Source: Ekhidna sp.
Lineage (GTDB): Bacteria > Bacteroidota > Bacteroidia > Cytophagales > Cyclobacteriaceae
Assembly: GCA_028821635.1 (NCBI GenBank)
Contig: JAPPDO010000400.1
Span: forward strand, 1 to 8,799
DNA: 8,799 bases
Reading direction: 5' to 3'
Shown: positions 1 to 6,797 of the stretch, piece by piece
Layout of the letters: every line of letters begins with the position of its first letter
How positions within the stretch are numbered: position 1 is the first letter of the stretch
Made by a program: the position numbers and the translations under genes
The notes under the pieces: generated by a model
What the model was told of the DNA's origin: nothing
The model's input: only the letters and a program-made list of their open reading frames with translations
The model's database searches: none

Positions 1-81
1 TTCCGATCATGCTGAACAAATCAATGACCGATTTAACCACAAAGAGCACAAAGAAGCCACGGAGACCACAGAGATGATGAC
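1..81 (+). repeat. Dispersed repeat copy R1, accacaaag family
   Basis: Bases 1-70 match 693-762 at 69 of 70 positions; the only difference is G at 56 versus A at 748. Bases 29-81 also match 520-563 perfectly once a 9-base block (61-69, ggagaccac) is removed. The core is built from short units ending in CACAAAG. Similar 'accacaaagagcacaaag' strings are scattered between genes in many Bacteroidota. The repeat touches the first base of the window, so its true left end is not visible, and the contig was probably broken inside it. No protein-coding or RNA role is supported. Confidence 0.85.
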
Positions 82-105
82 GGAGAACGAAACCCGGTCG
101 TCAAG

Positions 106-342
106 CTAAAATCGGAGAAGAGCAACGACAGCCGCTAGCTGCCCTACCCAGAATATAAATATCCATTTGATAATGTCTGCTTTAGCATTTGCGACATCTT
201 CTTTAGAGGCAAAGTAGTCTTTTTGATCATTAAACGTTGAGGTTACTTCGGTTTTAATAAATGAAATCAGGGAGTCTGCCTCCTCCTCGCCCATTTTCTT
301 TTTAAGCATATTATACAAATCAATTTCGGAAACTCTCATCAT
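106..342 (-). CDS. Small coiled-coil protein with C-terminal membrane helix (DUF1640/CCDC90-like)
   Basis: This 78-residue protein has a charged, helical N-terminal part (about residues 5-55, including a KKKMGEEEAD stretch and a KEDVANAKAD stretch). A single hydrophobic helix follows at about 59-76 (IIKWIFIFWVGQLAAVVALL), ending at RF. The pattern 'TKEDxAxxKADIIKWxFxFWxGQ' recalls small DUF1640/CCDC90-type proteins common in Bacteroidota, here with a shorter coil than usual. It is probably an inner-membrane protein with its N-terminus in the cytoplasm; the function is unknown. Two ATG codons lie in tandem (340-342 and 337-339), and the first is used here. A TATATTTG box lies about 20 nt upstream. 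The gene stands alone between two near-identical 70-bp direct repeats and is separated from the large operon by about 550 bp of repeats. Assignment to the family is from memory of its sequence pattern, not a search. Confidence 0.7.
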   Translation of the reverse strand: MMRVSEIDLYNMLKKKMGEEEADSLISFIKTEVTSTFNDQKDYFASKEDVANAKADIIKWIFIFWVGQLAAVVALLRF

Positions 343-362
343 TGATAATCTTTACGATTAAA

Positions 363-370
363 CAAATATA
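363..370 (-). promoter_or_regulatory. Candidate Bacteroidota -7 box (TATATTTG)
   Basis: Read on the minus strand, these bases are TATATTTG. This fits the Bacteroidota sigma-A -7 consensus TAnnTTTG and lies 20 nt before the tandem ATG codons of the small membrane-protein gene. No good TTG at the -33 position is visible upstream, so this is a weak call resting on one box and its position. Confidence 0.35.
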
Positions 371-420
371 ATGAATAAGAATATGCCCCCTGCGGAGGTA
401 GTCTGTAATTCCTCCCCGTC

Positions 421-468
421 TGAAACAGAATTTACCTGATTTTAGGATTATCGGGATTTTTATCTTTG
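421..468. repeat. Imperfect GATTTT-type short periodic repeat ending in TATCTTTG
   Basis: The words gaatttacct, gattttag, gattatcg and ggattttta follow each other with a spacing of about 8-10 bases. Comparable strings are common between genes in Bacteroidota. The stretch ends in TATCTTTG (461-468, + strand), which fits TAnnTTTG, but no real gene follows on the plus strand, so a promoter here would make a non-coding transcript through the repeat cluster, or the match is chance. The periodicity is imperfect and was judged by eye. Confidence 0.35.
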
Positions 469-519
469 TTTGTGTTTGTCTCTTATTTTGTTTCAGACAA
501 TGCCAAAACAAACTAATAA

Positions 520-563
520 CGATTTAACCACAAAGAGCACAAAGAAGCCACAGAGATGATGAC
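520..563 (+). repeat. Dispersed repeat copy R2, accacaaag family
   Basis: The first 32 bases (520-551) are identical to 29-60, and 552-563 are identical to 70-81. This copy therefore differs from R1 only by lacking the 9-base block ggagaccac. That block is flanked by ccac on both sides, as expected for slippage or a small recombination event. It lacks the upstream ttccgatcatgctgaac part that R1 and R3 share. It can pair with the inverted copy at 615-661. Confidence 0.8.
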
Positions 564-614
564 TGAATAAAAATACCTACAAGATGGTCAGCAATAACCG
601 CTCTGTCTAATCGC

Positions 615-661
615 ATGTACTTTGTGAACTCTGTGCAACCCTTCGTGTCCTTTGTGGTAAG
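615..661 (-). repeat. Inverted, diverged copy of the accacaaag repeat
   Basis: Read on the minus strand, this stretch begins cttaccacaaaggacacgaa and continues with gggttgcacagagttcacaaag. It resembles the forward copy at 520-557 (accacaaagagcacaaag, then ccacagag) and repeats the CACAAAG unit at about 10-base intervals. With the forward copy it forms an imperfect foldback with a loop of roughly 50 bases. It is more diverged than the three direct copies. Confidence 0.7.
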
Positions 662-692
662 AAAATCTTCACTTCTTCGACCCTTGACCTCT

Positions 693-762
693 TTCCGATC
701 ATGCTGAACAAATCAATGACCGATTTAACCACAAAGAGCACAAAGAAACCACGGAGACCACA
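693..762 (+). repeat. Dispersed repeat copy R3, direct repeat of bases 1-70
   Basis: This copy is identical to 1-70 except for A at 748 instead of G at 56. The shared segment includes ttccgatcatgctgaacaaa before the accacaaag core. The similarity stops abruptly after 762, where R1 continues with gagatgatgac and this copy continues with tgctcaac. The two copies are in the same orientation and 692 bases apart, enclosing the small membrane-protein gene. Confidence 0.85.
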
Positions 763-799
763 TGCTCAACTTTCTAAGTCCATCTGCAAGAAAAAAAAT

Positions 800-883
800 G
801 CGTACTCCAACTCCCCGATCCCATACTTTGACTTTTTAAGAGCGTACTTTGACTTTACAAACGCATACTTGAGAAAAAAGGGG
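800..883. repeat. Four-unit tandem repeat with exact 21-bp period
   Basis: The heptamer gcgtact or a close variant occurs at 800 (gcgtact), 821 (ccatact), 842 (gcgtact) and 863 (gcatact), each exactly 21 bases apart. The two middle units share tactttgacttt and are the most alike; the outer units are more degenerate. The array sits directly after the stop codon of the lipoprotein gene that ends at 894. A 21-bp period is two turns of B-DNA, so each unit presents the same face of the helix. No function is known to me, and no clear terminator hairpin is formed. Confidence 0.6.
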
Positions 884-893
884 ATTCAAACGT

Positions 894-2372
894 TTAATTT
901 TCAAGTTCTCCGTTGTCATTGGTTTTTATAAGTGAGACGAGTTCTACGCCTCCGCCCAAATCCATCTTGGCTACCACCATGATCCTGCTGTCGATCAGCA
1001 GAAGGCCATCTATTGCGCTATCATCCCCACCCAAAGAGCCATAGTGCACTTCATGTACCCTTATGCCTGTCTGACTCACTTTCATGAATAGAGCCTCTTC
1101 TGCTCTTTCATTTATTTCCTCATTAGAGGCATCCAATTCATGGAAGTCTTCGTAGGCCCCTAGAATGATATAGTCTTTGTCATTTGCCTGCACTATTCCC
1201 AGCCCTCTCGTTTGTAAAGCGGGGTCAAAGCCGCTAGTGAGGGTGTCGGCGGCGATGAAGTTTCCTGAATTGGTAAGGTTCATGAAGAAGGCATAATTAT
1301 CTTCTGATGATAAAGTGGAGGTGCCGGTTATCGCAAATCCTGATGCTACTTTCACTGCGTCGCTCACCACGTCATTGAATACGGCAAACTCCCGAGCGTC
1401 GGTAGTGCTGCGGCTTGGACAGCCTACCCCGTAAGTCACACTGTTTAGTTCATTGCCGGCAGCAGTCAGTTCATAAAAGGCAACGTTTGTTCCATTATCC
1501 CCATTGTTTTCTCCACACGTGCTTTTATCAAAAGTAGTGCCTATAGCTACGATATTTCCGTTTTCTTTTTCAAAAATTCTGGATAAAATGTCATCCTGTC
1601 CATTACCCTCAATTCCCAGTGTCTGTTCCCAGACCGTGGTGAGTCTGTCGGTGCTCAATTCAAACTTGATGAGGCGAAAGTCCAAATCAGTAACTCCTCC
1701 TCGATTTACTTCTATTGTTCCTCCAAAGATGAAGGCCCCGTCGGCAGTTTGAATCACGTCATTACCAAAATAATCAAGGCCGTTTGCGGGATTTTCATTG
1801 AATAGCAGGATGGTATCAGTCACTGCATTTAGCTGCATATCATAAACGCCCAGATAAGCGGCATTTACGTTGGCTATGCCCAGTGCGTTGTCATTGAAGA
1901 GATACGTTCCTGCGGTCAGGAATCCGTCTGCGAACGTGCCTGTTCGTATGGGTTCGATCTGCGAGCCGGAAGCGTTGCCCTGCAACTGTATGGCTTCAAA
2001 CTGTTCAGCCAGTACACTCCCTTTACTTACAATGTTGCCGTCCTCGTCAGTGCCTAACTCTGTATCGCCAAACCCGTCTCCATCGGTATCTATTTTCACT
2101 TTCAGTTCAGGAGTGTAAAGGGCTGAGTCAAGATACAACCCTTCGGCGTTCATGCGAATAATAGTAAAATCGCTATTCCCAGATTGGACGTTTATTTGAG
2201 ACCCAAAGACAACGAGTGTGTCTCCGACGGCCTCCAAATCACTTGCATTGTAGGAGGTAAGGTCTCCAAAGAATCGGATGAATCCCTCGTCCGGTGTGGG
2301 TACCCCTTCTTCTTCTATCTGACAGGTTGTGAATAGCCCTGCAAGGCAGCTAATAGCCAAAATTCTTTTCAT
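894..2372 (-). CDS. Surface or outer-membrane lipoprotein, beta-propeller-like
   Basis: This 492-residue protein begins with a lipoprotein signal (MKR, hydrophobic 4-14, LFTTC with the lipid-bearing cysteine at 17). The residues after it, QIEEE (18-22), resemble the acidic lipoprotein export signal that sends Bacteroidota lipoproteins to the cell surface. The body has repeated blade-like segments of the form 'DGxFIxxGxx...xLIKxxxxG' (for example 68-78, 205-238, 268-281, 341-372, 396-436, 460-492), suggesting a propeller of about 6-7 irregular blades. Residues 95-103 (DTDGDGFGD) look like a thrombospondin-type-3 calcium loop, with a second acidic patch at 109-113. Cysteines 286 and 318 could form a disulphide. 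It is the last gene of the operon, 3 nt after the beta-barrel gene, which suggests a partnership at the outer membrane. No enzymatic motif was seen. Blade number is by eye, and the exact family is not recognised. Confidence 0.8.
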   Translation of the reverse strand: MKRILAISCLAGLFTTCQIEEEGVPTPDEGFIRFFGDLTSYNASDLEAVGDTLVVFGSQINVQSGNSDFTIIRMNAEGLYLDSALYTPELKVKIDTDGDGFGDTELGTDEDGNIVSKGSVLAEQFEAIQLQGNASGSQIEPIRTGTFADGFLTAGTYLFNDNALGIANVNAAYLGVYDMQLNAVTDTILLFNENPANGLDYFGNDVIQTADGAFIFGGTIEVNRGGVTDLDFRLIKFELSTDRLTTVWEQTLGIEGNGQDDILSRIFEKENGNIVAIGTTFDKSTCGENNGDNGTNVAFYELTAAGNELNSVTYGVGCPSRSTTDAREFAVFNDVVSDAVKVASGFAITGTSTLSSEDNYAFFMNLTNSGNFIAADTLTSGFDPALQTRGLGIVQANDKDYIILGAYEDFHELDASNEEINERAEEALFMKVSQTGIRVHEVHYGSLGGDDSAIDGLLLIDSRIMVVAKMDLGGGVELVSLIKTNDNGELEN

Positions 2373-2375
2373 AAA

Positions 2376-3500
2376 CTATCGAAATTCTTTTCGTTTTCGT
2401 GGTAAATAAAATGATTGTGTATATCCTATTGATATGGTATATGCGTTTATGGCGAGGTCATCTTCCACATGGCCGACCCCAAAGCGTAAATCATCATTGT
2501 TCCACCGGTTTTCCGGATTAATATAATTGAAAAGGGCGTTATCGTATCTTAATTCAAGCGTCAGAAAATTAACCAGCGATCTTCCGAACCGATATTTGAC
2601 ACCCAGCCCTCCGAAGATGGATATATTTTCTTCGGCAACCTGATCAAAGTCGGTCAGGCTGGTGCTGCCGCTCGGCAGTGTAAAGGCAGTACCTCCGGAT
2701 CGGTTGGTATCCACATACTCTGCATTAATCACCCGATCGAAAGAACCTCCGATGTAGGCATAAGGGATGAGTTTGACCCGACCGCTCTCTTTGTTGAGTG
2801 CTGAATAATTATAATTGTACCGGATCAGCAACGGAAACCTTAACATCGTACTTCGATTTATCGCTATGTAGGTTAATTGGTCCGGTTCAATAAATTTTCC
2901 TTCCACTCCATAAGACAGGACACGATACTGTAGCCCTCCCCCTACCTCTATCCCTTTAAATATGTATTTTTCAATGGTAGCTTCCGCATTAAAGCCCAGT
3001 GGCAGACCTATTTCTTTACTTCGATAGTCTTTGGTACGATCTGGCAAGGCGAAAGCATTGAATTCCTGTAATACGGCTATTCTGGACACGTTAGTCCCTA
3101 CTTTGAGCCCTATCCTAAAGATGGGTCTGGTTCTGAATTTAGAATAGTAGAAATGAAGCTCTGCCGGATCAGCTGATGTTAGTTGATGCTCTTTGTCTAC
3201 CTTGACGAGGTCTATGAGTTTATTCTCCGCTTCCTCTTCATTATCAGTAAAAAGGTAGGCTTTCACTAAAAGCTTTCTGGCTCTTATCTCCTCCTCAATT
3301 GAAAAAACCTTATTCTCCAAGCATTCATAGAAATTCTTTCTTTCCCCTTTGTTGTTGGTTTGATCCAGGATAAACAACAGTCTACCTTGTTCAAAAGCCG
3401 CCTCGGCCTCCTCCAGTGCACGTGTGCACTTGGTGGCAAGCTGAGCAACGGCTGAATATGTGAAACCCGAAAGCAAACAAATCAGTAAAAAATTCTTCAT
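2376..3500 (-). CDS. Outer-membrane beta-barrel protein with N-terminal TPR-like helices
   Basis: This 374-residue protein has a classical signal peptide (about 1-19, cleavage near AVA|Q). A helical segment at about 22-120 follows, with TPR-like helix pairs (for example 69-100, ending LVKVDKEHQL). After the linker around SADPAELHFYYSKFRTRP (109-126) comes a series of alternating amphipathic strands from 127 to the end (FRIGLKVGTNVS, GIEVGGGLQYRV, LIPYAYIGGSF, IFGGLGVKYRFG, LTLELRYDN, YTISIGYTQSFY). This matches the Bacteroidota outer-membrane beta-barrel type (PF13568-like) with about 8 or more strands. Cysteines 25 and 60 could pair in the periplasm. A basic tail (PRKRKEFR) follows the last strand, which is slightly unusual. 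The gene starts 9 nt after the NTPase gene and ends 3 nt before the lipoprotein gene. The helical domain would face the periplasm and could bind the neighbouring NTPase's propeller or coil (inference). Confidence 0.85.
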   Translation of the reverse strand: MKNFLLICLLSGFTYSAVAQLATKCTRALEEAEAAFEQGRLLFILDQTNNKGERKNFYECLENKVFSIEEEIRARKLLVKAYLFTDNEEEAENKLIDLVKVDKEHQLTSADPAELHFYYSKFRTRPIFRIGLKVGTNVSRIAVLQEFNAFALPDRTKDYRSKEIGLPLGFNAEATIEKYIFKGIEVGGGLQYRVLSYGVEGKFIEPDQLTYIAINRSTMLRFPLLIRYNYNYSALNKESGRVKLIPYAYIGGSFDRVINAEYVDTNRSGGTAFTLPSGSTSLTDFDQVAEENISIFGGLGVKYRFGRSLVNFLTLELRYDNALFNYINPENRWNNDDLRFGVGHVEDDLAINAYTISIGYTQSFYLPRKRKEFR

Positions 3501-3509
3501 TCAATGATC

Positions 3510-6500
3510 TTAGTTATCCTTTCGCTGTAGGTCAATCTCCTTGCATGTTTTTTCATAGGGTATATCCAAACTTACGTATTGAATCCATTCGTTTGGTGAC
3601 ATATTCCCTAACGTAATGTGGCTGCTGATTTCGGCTGCCATTTCATCAATTTTGGTTGGGTATCTTCTGATGCTGCCGTCTGCTGCCGCCGTTACAAAGA
3701 AGTTTCCGTCGGGACTAAAATCGGCATCATACACCCACCCCTTCTCAAATCCAGGCTCTTTGTAGTCACGAAGGACGATGGGTAGATCGTAGAGATTTTG
3801 GGTATCCCAAATCCTGATTTGCCTGTTGGTAGATGTACCGATGATCAGACGGTTGTCCGGGCTGAATTCAATATCCGTGACCGGTGCTCTGAATCCTGTC
3901 AGGGTTGGTTGTTCCTGCTTATCTTCTTTCAAATTCCAAAGTATAATAGCTCCGTCTTCACTTCCATAGGCCAGAAACTTATTGTCTGAGCTAAACCTTA
4001 CGGAACGAATGGGTGGTTTTTTTATTTCCTTCACGGCATTGCCGGTCTCCGTTCCCTCATAATCTTCTGTTTTAATTAACTTAGAGACTTCCGAATCAAT
4101 CCGGCTTAGGTTCCATAGGTACACATCTCCGTCGCTACCGCCTCCTGCGAGTGTTCTCATATCCGGTGAAAGTGCAATCTTATTGATTCTAACATTAGAT
4201 CTGGCAATCTGCTGAGTGGTGCTGAAGTCACTCTTTAATATTCGATTATCTTCACCCACCGAGATAAAACCTGAGTTATCGGGCAGAAAGATCAAGTCGA
4301 AAACAGTGCCTCCTTCATGACCGCTAATCTGAATCGGCTCTGCTTCCATATCCCGAGTGTTGAACAAAAGAATATTATCTTCATCCGTACCTAATGCGAG
4401 GTATTTTTCGTCAGGGCTGATATTGACTACTCTTGATACATTATCATTTTGGAAGATCACCTGATAATCTCTTGTTTCAACATCCCATTTAATTACTTCT
4501 CCGTCGGAGTTTGCAGAGAACATTAGATTCCCATTATTAGAATAGACTACTGACCTGATTCCGTTAATCTGCTTGGCATTTAAGTCTAAAGGAATCTGAT
4601 ATTGATTTAATGCGGAGTCTCCTGCCTTCTCGGCTCCGTATTCTATTCCATAAATCCCCTGAAGCGCACTGTAAACGCCGGCGTAGATATCTCCGTTGTA
4701 GTCCTTCCCTTCATCTTTGTATTCTTCATAAAAAAGGTACGCCTGACGTGCTACCAATCCTCTCAATTCAGCTTGATCTGCATCTTCGGGCAGAATGTTG
4801 CTTGCTTTGATCGCCATTGACTGTGCCAGCGACTGATACCTGAGCTTTTCTGCTCTTCTTGTAGCATCCTCTGCGTTTGCTCTTGCTTTGTCTGCCTCCT
4901 CTTTTTGCGCTTCTGCATCTTTTCTTGCAAGCTCAGCCGCTTCTTGCTGCTCTTGAGCAAAGATTCTTGCTTCGTTAGCTTCCTTCTCTCTCCGTCGTGC
5001 CAGGTTTGCACTTTTCTCTGCCTCTGCCGTTGCTGTATTCGCTCGCTCAGTTTCTTCCTTTGCCTTTTGTTCTTGTTCTATAGCCCGTGCTGCTGCCCGG
5101 ATAGCCCGTTGAGACTGCTCCTCGGCCTCTTTTTCATTTTTTCTTGCCTCCTCCTCTTTCTGCTGTGCGATTACCAGGTTTCTCTCGGCATCATTCGTCT
5201 TGATAAAAGCATAAATAAGCATTGTAAGCGATACCAGTGCTGCTATACCCATAGAAATAGCAGTAATCCGCATACGCCTCGTTTGCTTCTTCTGAAGGAT
5301 TTCCTTATTCCGCTGTTCGGTCAGATATGCTTTTTCTGAGGTCTCAAGAAAGACCATGGTGCGTTCAAAAGCAGGGCTGTATCGCTGACCCCAAACTAAT
5401 GTGGGTCTGTTCTCCTCCCTCCAGTTCAATGCCAACTGAAGGTCCGGCATCTGCCAGAGGCCTGCTTTACCTTCCTGATACCTTTCGGCGGCCTCAGAGA
5501 GTTTCAAGTACATATCTGCCGCTTTAGATTCCTCATCCAGCCATCTTTTCAGACGAATCCAAATTCTCATTAAACTTTCATGGGAAATATCTATCACGGT
5601 TTCTGACTCCAGCTTTATTCCGGAGGGGGGCATCAATAGAGACCTTCCCGGCTCCCTAAAGCGCTCTACCACTCTGGCTACCTCTTCTTCATTCACTCCT
5701 GCGATTGCAGCAATGGTGGACAACCGGGTCGGCCGCCTGATTCCCTGATTTTCGGATCCTTTCTCAGTGAGGGCTTTAAACATTACCTCACAGATTTCCT
5801 TCTCCCGCTTGTTTAGCGAGTCATAGGCTTCGTTAGCGTGTTGAGATAATGCTTCTCTAAGCGTACCTATCGCATTGTAATGTCTTAAATCAATAGGCTC
5901 CCTTGTTTTCCTGTTTTCGGTCCAGTAGGACCATGTTCTCATCAATGTGTGCTGAAGGATAGGCAACTGGTCGGGGTTGTCTCCCACGTCATTTAACAGT
6001 TGCTGTGTCAGCCTTGGAGCGATTTTGCCGCCCCCCACTGCGATAGGGCCTTCGATCGCCGTTCTTTTTTGATCCCTTGTCATCTGAGGGATCAAATAGT
6101 GAGAGTCATTGATCATTTGTGTCAAATCCGGGAATTGTGCACACTCTCCTATAAAGTCGGAACGCATGGTCAGTGCGATATAGATGGATTCATCGTGTTG
6201 GTGAATGGCCTCTAGCAGAAGATTTACAAAAGCACTTGATTCGTTTAAATCCGATGTGGTAGCTTCTAACTTTCGATACCTAAAAAGTTCTTCAAACTGA
6301 TCAACGAGGATTAGCACATTTTCGTGTTCTTCTGTTCTCAACTGCCTGACTACTTCTACCAATCCTAAGGAACTGCTTCTAAGAACCGTGCTTATGATTG
6401 TTTTTCTTATAAGTTTATCTTCGTCTTCAAGGTTTGAATATTCCCGATTTTTTATCAATAAAGATTCTGCCAGGTTATCAATCGGTCCTCCGCCCGGTCT

Positions 6501-6797
6501 GGTAACAACAATTTTCCAGTTGGAACCGGCCTGTGTCATGAATCCGCCGTAGAGTGTGGGAATAAGCCCACAAAACATCAATGAAGACTTACCACTGCCG
6601 GAAGCACCGAGAATGGCTACAAACTTGTTGTCTGACAACTTAGTCAAGATCTCATCGCTCTGACCTTCTCGGCCAAAGAAGAGGTAATTTTCTTCAATAC
6701 CAAATGGCCTCAATCCCGGAAATGGATTGATAAGTTGGGTAATGTCAACGATATCCTGAGCTTCCTGTGCCTGAATATCCAGTTCTTTATCACTCAT
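3510..6797 (-). CDS. Membrane-anchored nSTAND1-type NTPase with coiled coil and seven-bladed WD40 propeller
   Basis: This is a 1095-residue signal-transduction NTPase. NPFPGLRPF...FFGREGQ (24-46) is the nSTAND1 entry motif. Walker A is GASGSGKSS (64-72, K70) and Walker B is VLILVDQFEEL (161-171, D166 with E169/E170). R212 lies in the sensor-like TMRSDF stretch. NPDQLPILQHTL (274-285) is the GxP region, and HESLMRIWIRLKRWL (406-420) is the family's winged-helix signature. A basic stretch (KKQTRRMR, 503-510) precedes one membrane helix (about 511-532). An Ala/Glu-rich helical coil follows (about 536-655). Seven WD repeats begin near 747, 787, 832, 871, 930, 973 and 1022, a complete propeller. 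The basic residues predict a cytoplasmic NTPase and a periplasmic coil and propeller. STAND proteins are ATP-driven switches that oligomerise when their sensor is engaged. All nucleotide-binding residues look intact. The start codon overlaps the preceding stop by 1 nt. Confidence 0.93.
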   Translation of the reverse strand: MSDKELDIQAQEAQDIVDITQLINPFPGLRPFGIEENYLFFGREGQSDEILTKLSDNKFVAILGASGSGKSSLMFCGLIPTLYGGFMTQAGSNWKIVVTRPGGGPIDNLAESLLIKNREYSNLEDEDKLIRKTIISTVLRSSSLGLVEVVRQLRTEEHENVLILVDQFEELFRYRKLEATTSDLNESSAFVNLLLEAIHQHDESIYIALTMRSDFIGECAQFPDLTQMINDSHYLIPQMTRDQKRTAIEGPIAVGGGKIAPRLTQQLLNDVGDNPDQLPILQHTLMRTWSYWTENRKTREPIDLRHYNAIGTLREALSQHANEAYDSLNKREKEICEVMFKALTEKGSENQGIRRPTRLSTIAAIAGVNEEEVARVVERFREPGRSLLMPPSGIKLESETVIDISHESLMRIWIRLKRWLDEESKAADMYLKLSEAAERYQEGKAGLWQMPDLQLALNWREENRPTLVWGQRYSPAFERTMVFLETSEKAYLTEQRNKEILQKKQTRRMRITAISMGIAALVSLTMLIYAFIKTNDAERNLVIAQQKEEEARKNEKEAEEQSQRAIRAAARAIEQEQKAKEETERANTATAEAEKSANLARRREKEANEARIFAQEQQEAAELARKDAEAQKEEADKARANAEDATRRAEKLRYQSLAQSMAIKASNILPEDADQAELRGLVARQAYLFYEEYKDEGKDYNGDIYAGVYSALQGIYGIEYGAEKAGDSALNQYQIPLDLNAKQINGIRSVVYSNNGNLMFSANSDGEVIKWDVETRDYQVIFQNDNVSRVVNISPDEKYLALGTDEDNILLFNTRDMEAEPIQISGHEGGTVFDLIFLPDNSGFISVGEDNRILKSDFSTTQQIARSNVRINKIALSPDMRTLAGGGSDGDVYLWNLSRIDSEVSKLIKTEDYEGTETGNAVKEIKKPPIRSVRFSSDNKFLAYGSEDGAIILWNLKEDKQEQPTLTGFRAPVTDIEFSPDNRLIIGTSTNRQIRIWDTQNLYDLPIVLRDYKEPGFEKGWVYDADFSPDGNFFVTAAADGSIRRYPTKIDEMAAEISSHITLGNMSPNEWIQYVSLDIPYEKTCKEIDLQRKDN

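Larger units (their letters stand above)
343..893. other. Repeat-rich intergenic region, no convincing gene
   Basis: About 550 bases separate the small membrane-protein gene from the 3' end of the large operon. The region holds a TATATTTG box, an AT-rich stretch with repeated GATTTT-like words (421-468), two direct and one inverted copy of the accacaaag repeat, and a 21-bp tandem repeat. Short open frames here, such as 500-559 (+), 701-931 (+) and 320-511 (-), run through repeat sequence and do not look like proteins. No tRNA, rRNA or clear rho-independent terminator was seen. The largest open frame ends inside the neighbouring lipoprotein gene on the opposite strand, which also argues against coding. 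Confidence 0.7.

Noticed and set aside
394..415. GGAGG ... CCTCC inverted pair as a possible terminator or hairpin
   Set aside because: Only 5 paired bases around a 12-base loop, without a T run on the proper side.
320..511. 63-residue minus-strand open frame upstream of the small membrane-protein gene
   Set aside because: Runs through the GATTTT-type repeat, overlaps the start of the better-supported gene, and has no domain or composition typical of a protein.
500..559. 19-codon plus-strand frame (MPKQTNNDLTTKSTKKPQR) after the TATCTTTG box
   Set aside because: It is the translation of repeat copy R2; the same peptide pieces appear wherever the repeat occurs.
1..762. CRISPR array from the repeated accacaaag copies
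   Set aside because: Copies are irregularly spaced, differ in length and orientation, and show no unique spacers of similar size; no cas genes are visible.
701..931. 76-residue plus-strand open frame through repeat R3 and the 21-bp array
   Set aside because: Made of repeat sequence (TTKSTKKP, YFDF...AYFDF) and ends antisense inside the lipoprotein gene. The 21-bp period keeps the frame open by arithmetic (7 codons), not by coding selection.
4763..5011. Minus-strand open frame with Lys/Gln-rich sequence
   Set aside because: Shifted-frame shadow of the same coil region inside the NTPase gene, whose own frame is intact.
4905..5339. 144-residue open frame on the plus strand, rich in Cys, Leu, Phe and Ser
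   Set aside because: It is the reverse complement of the Ala/Glu/Lys-rich coil and membrane helix of the NTPase; that codon bias keeps the opposite strand open. No plausible protein composition or start context.
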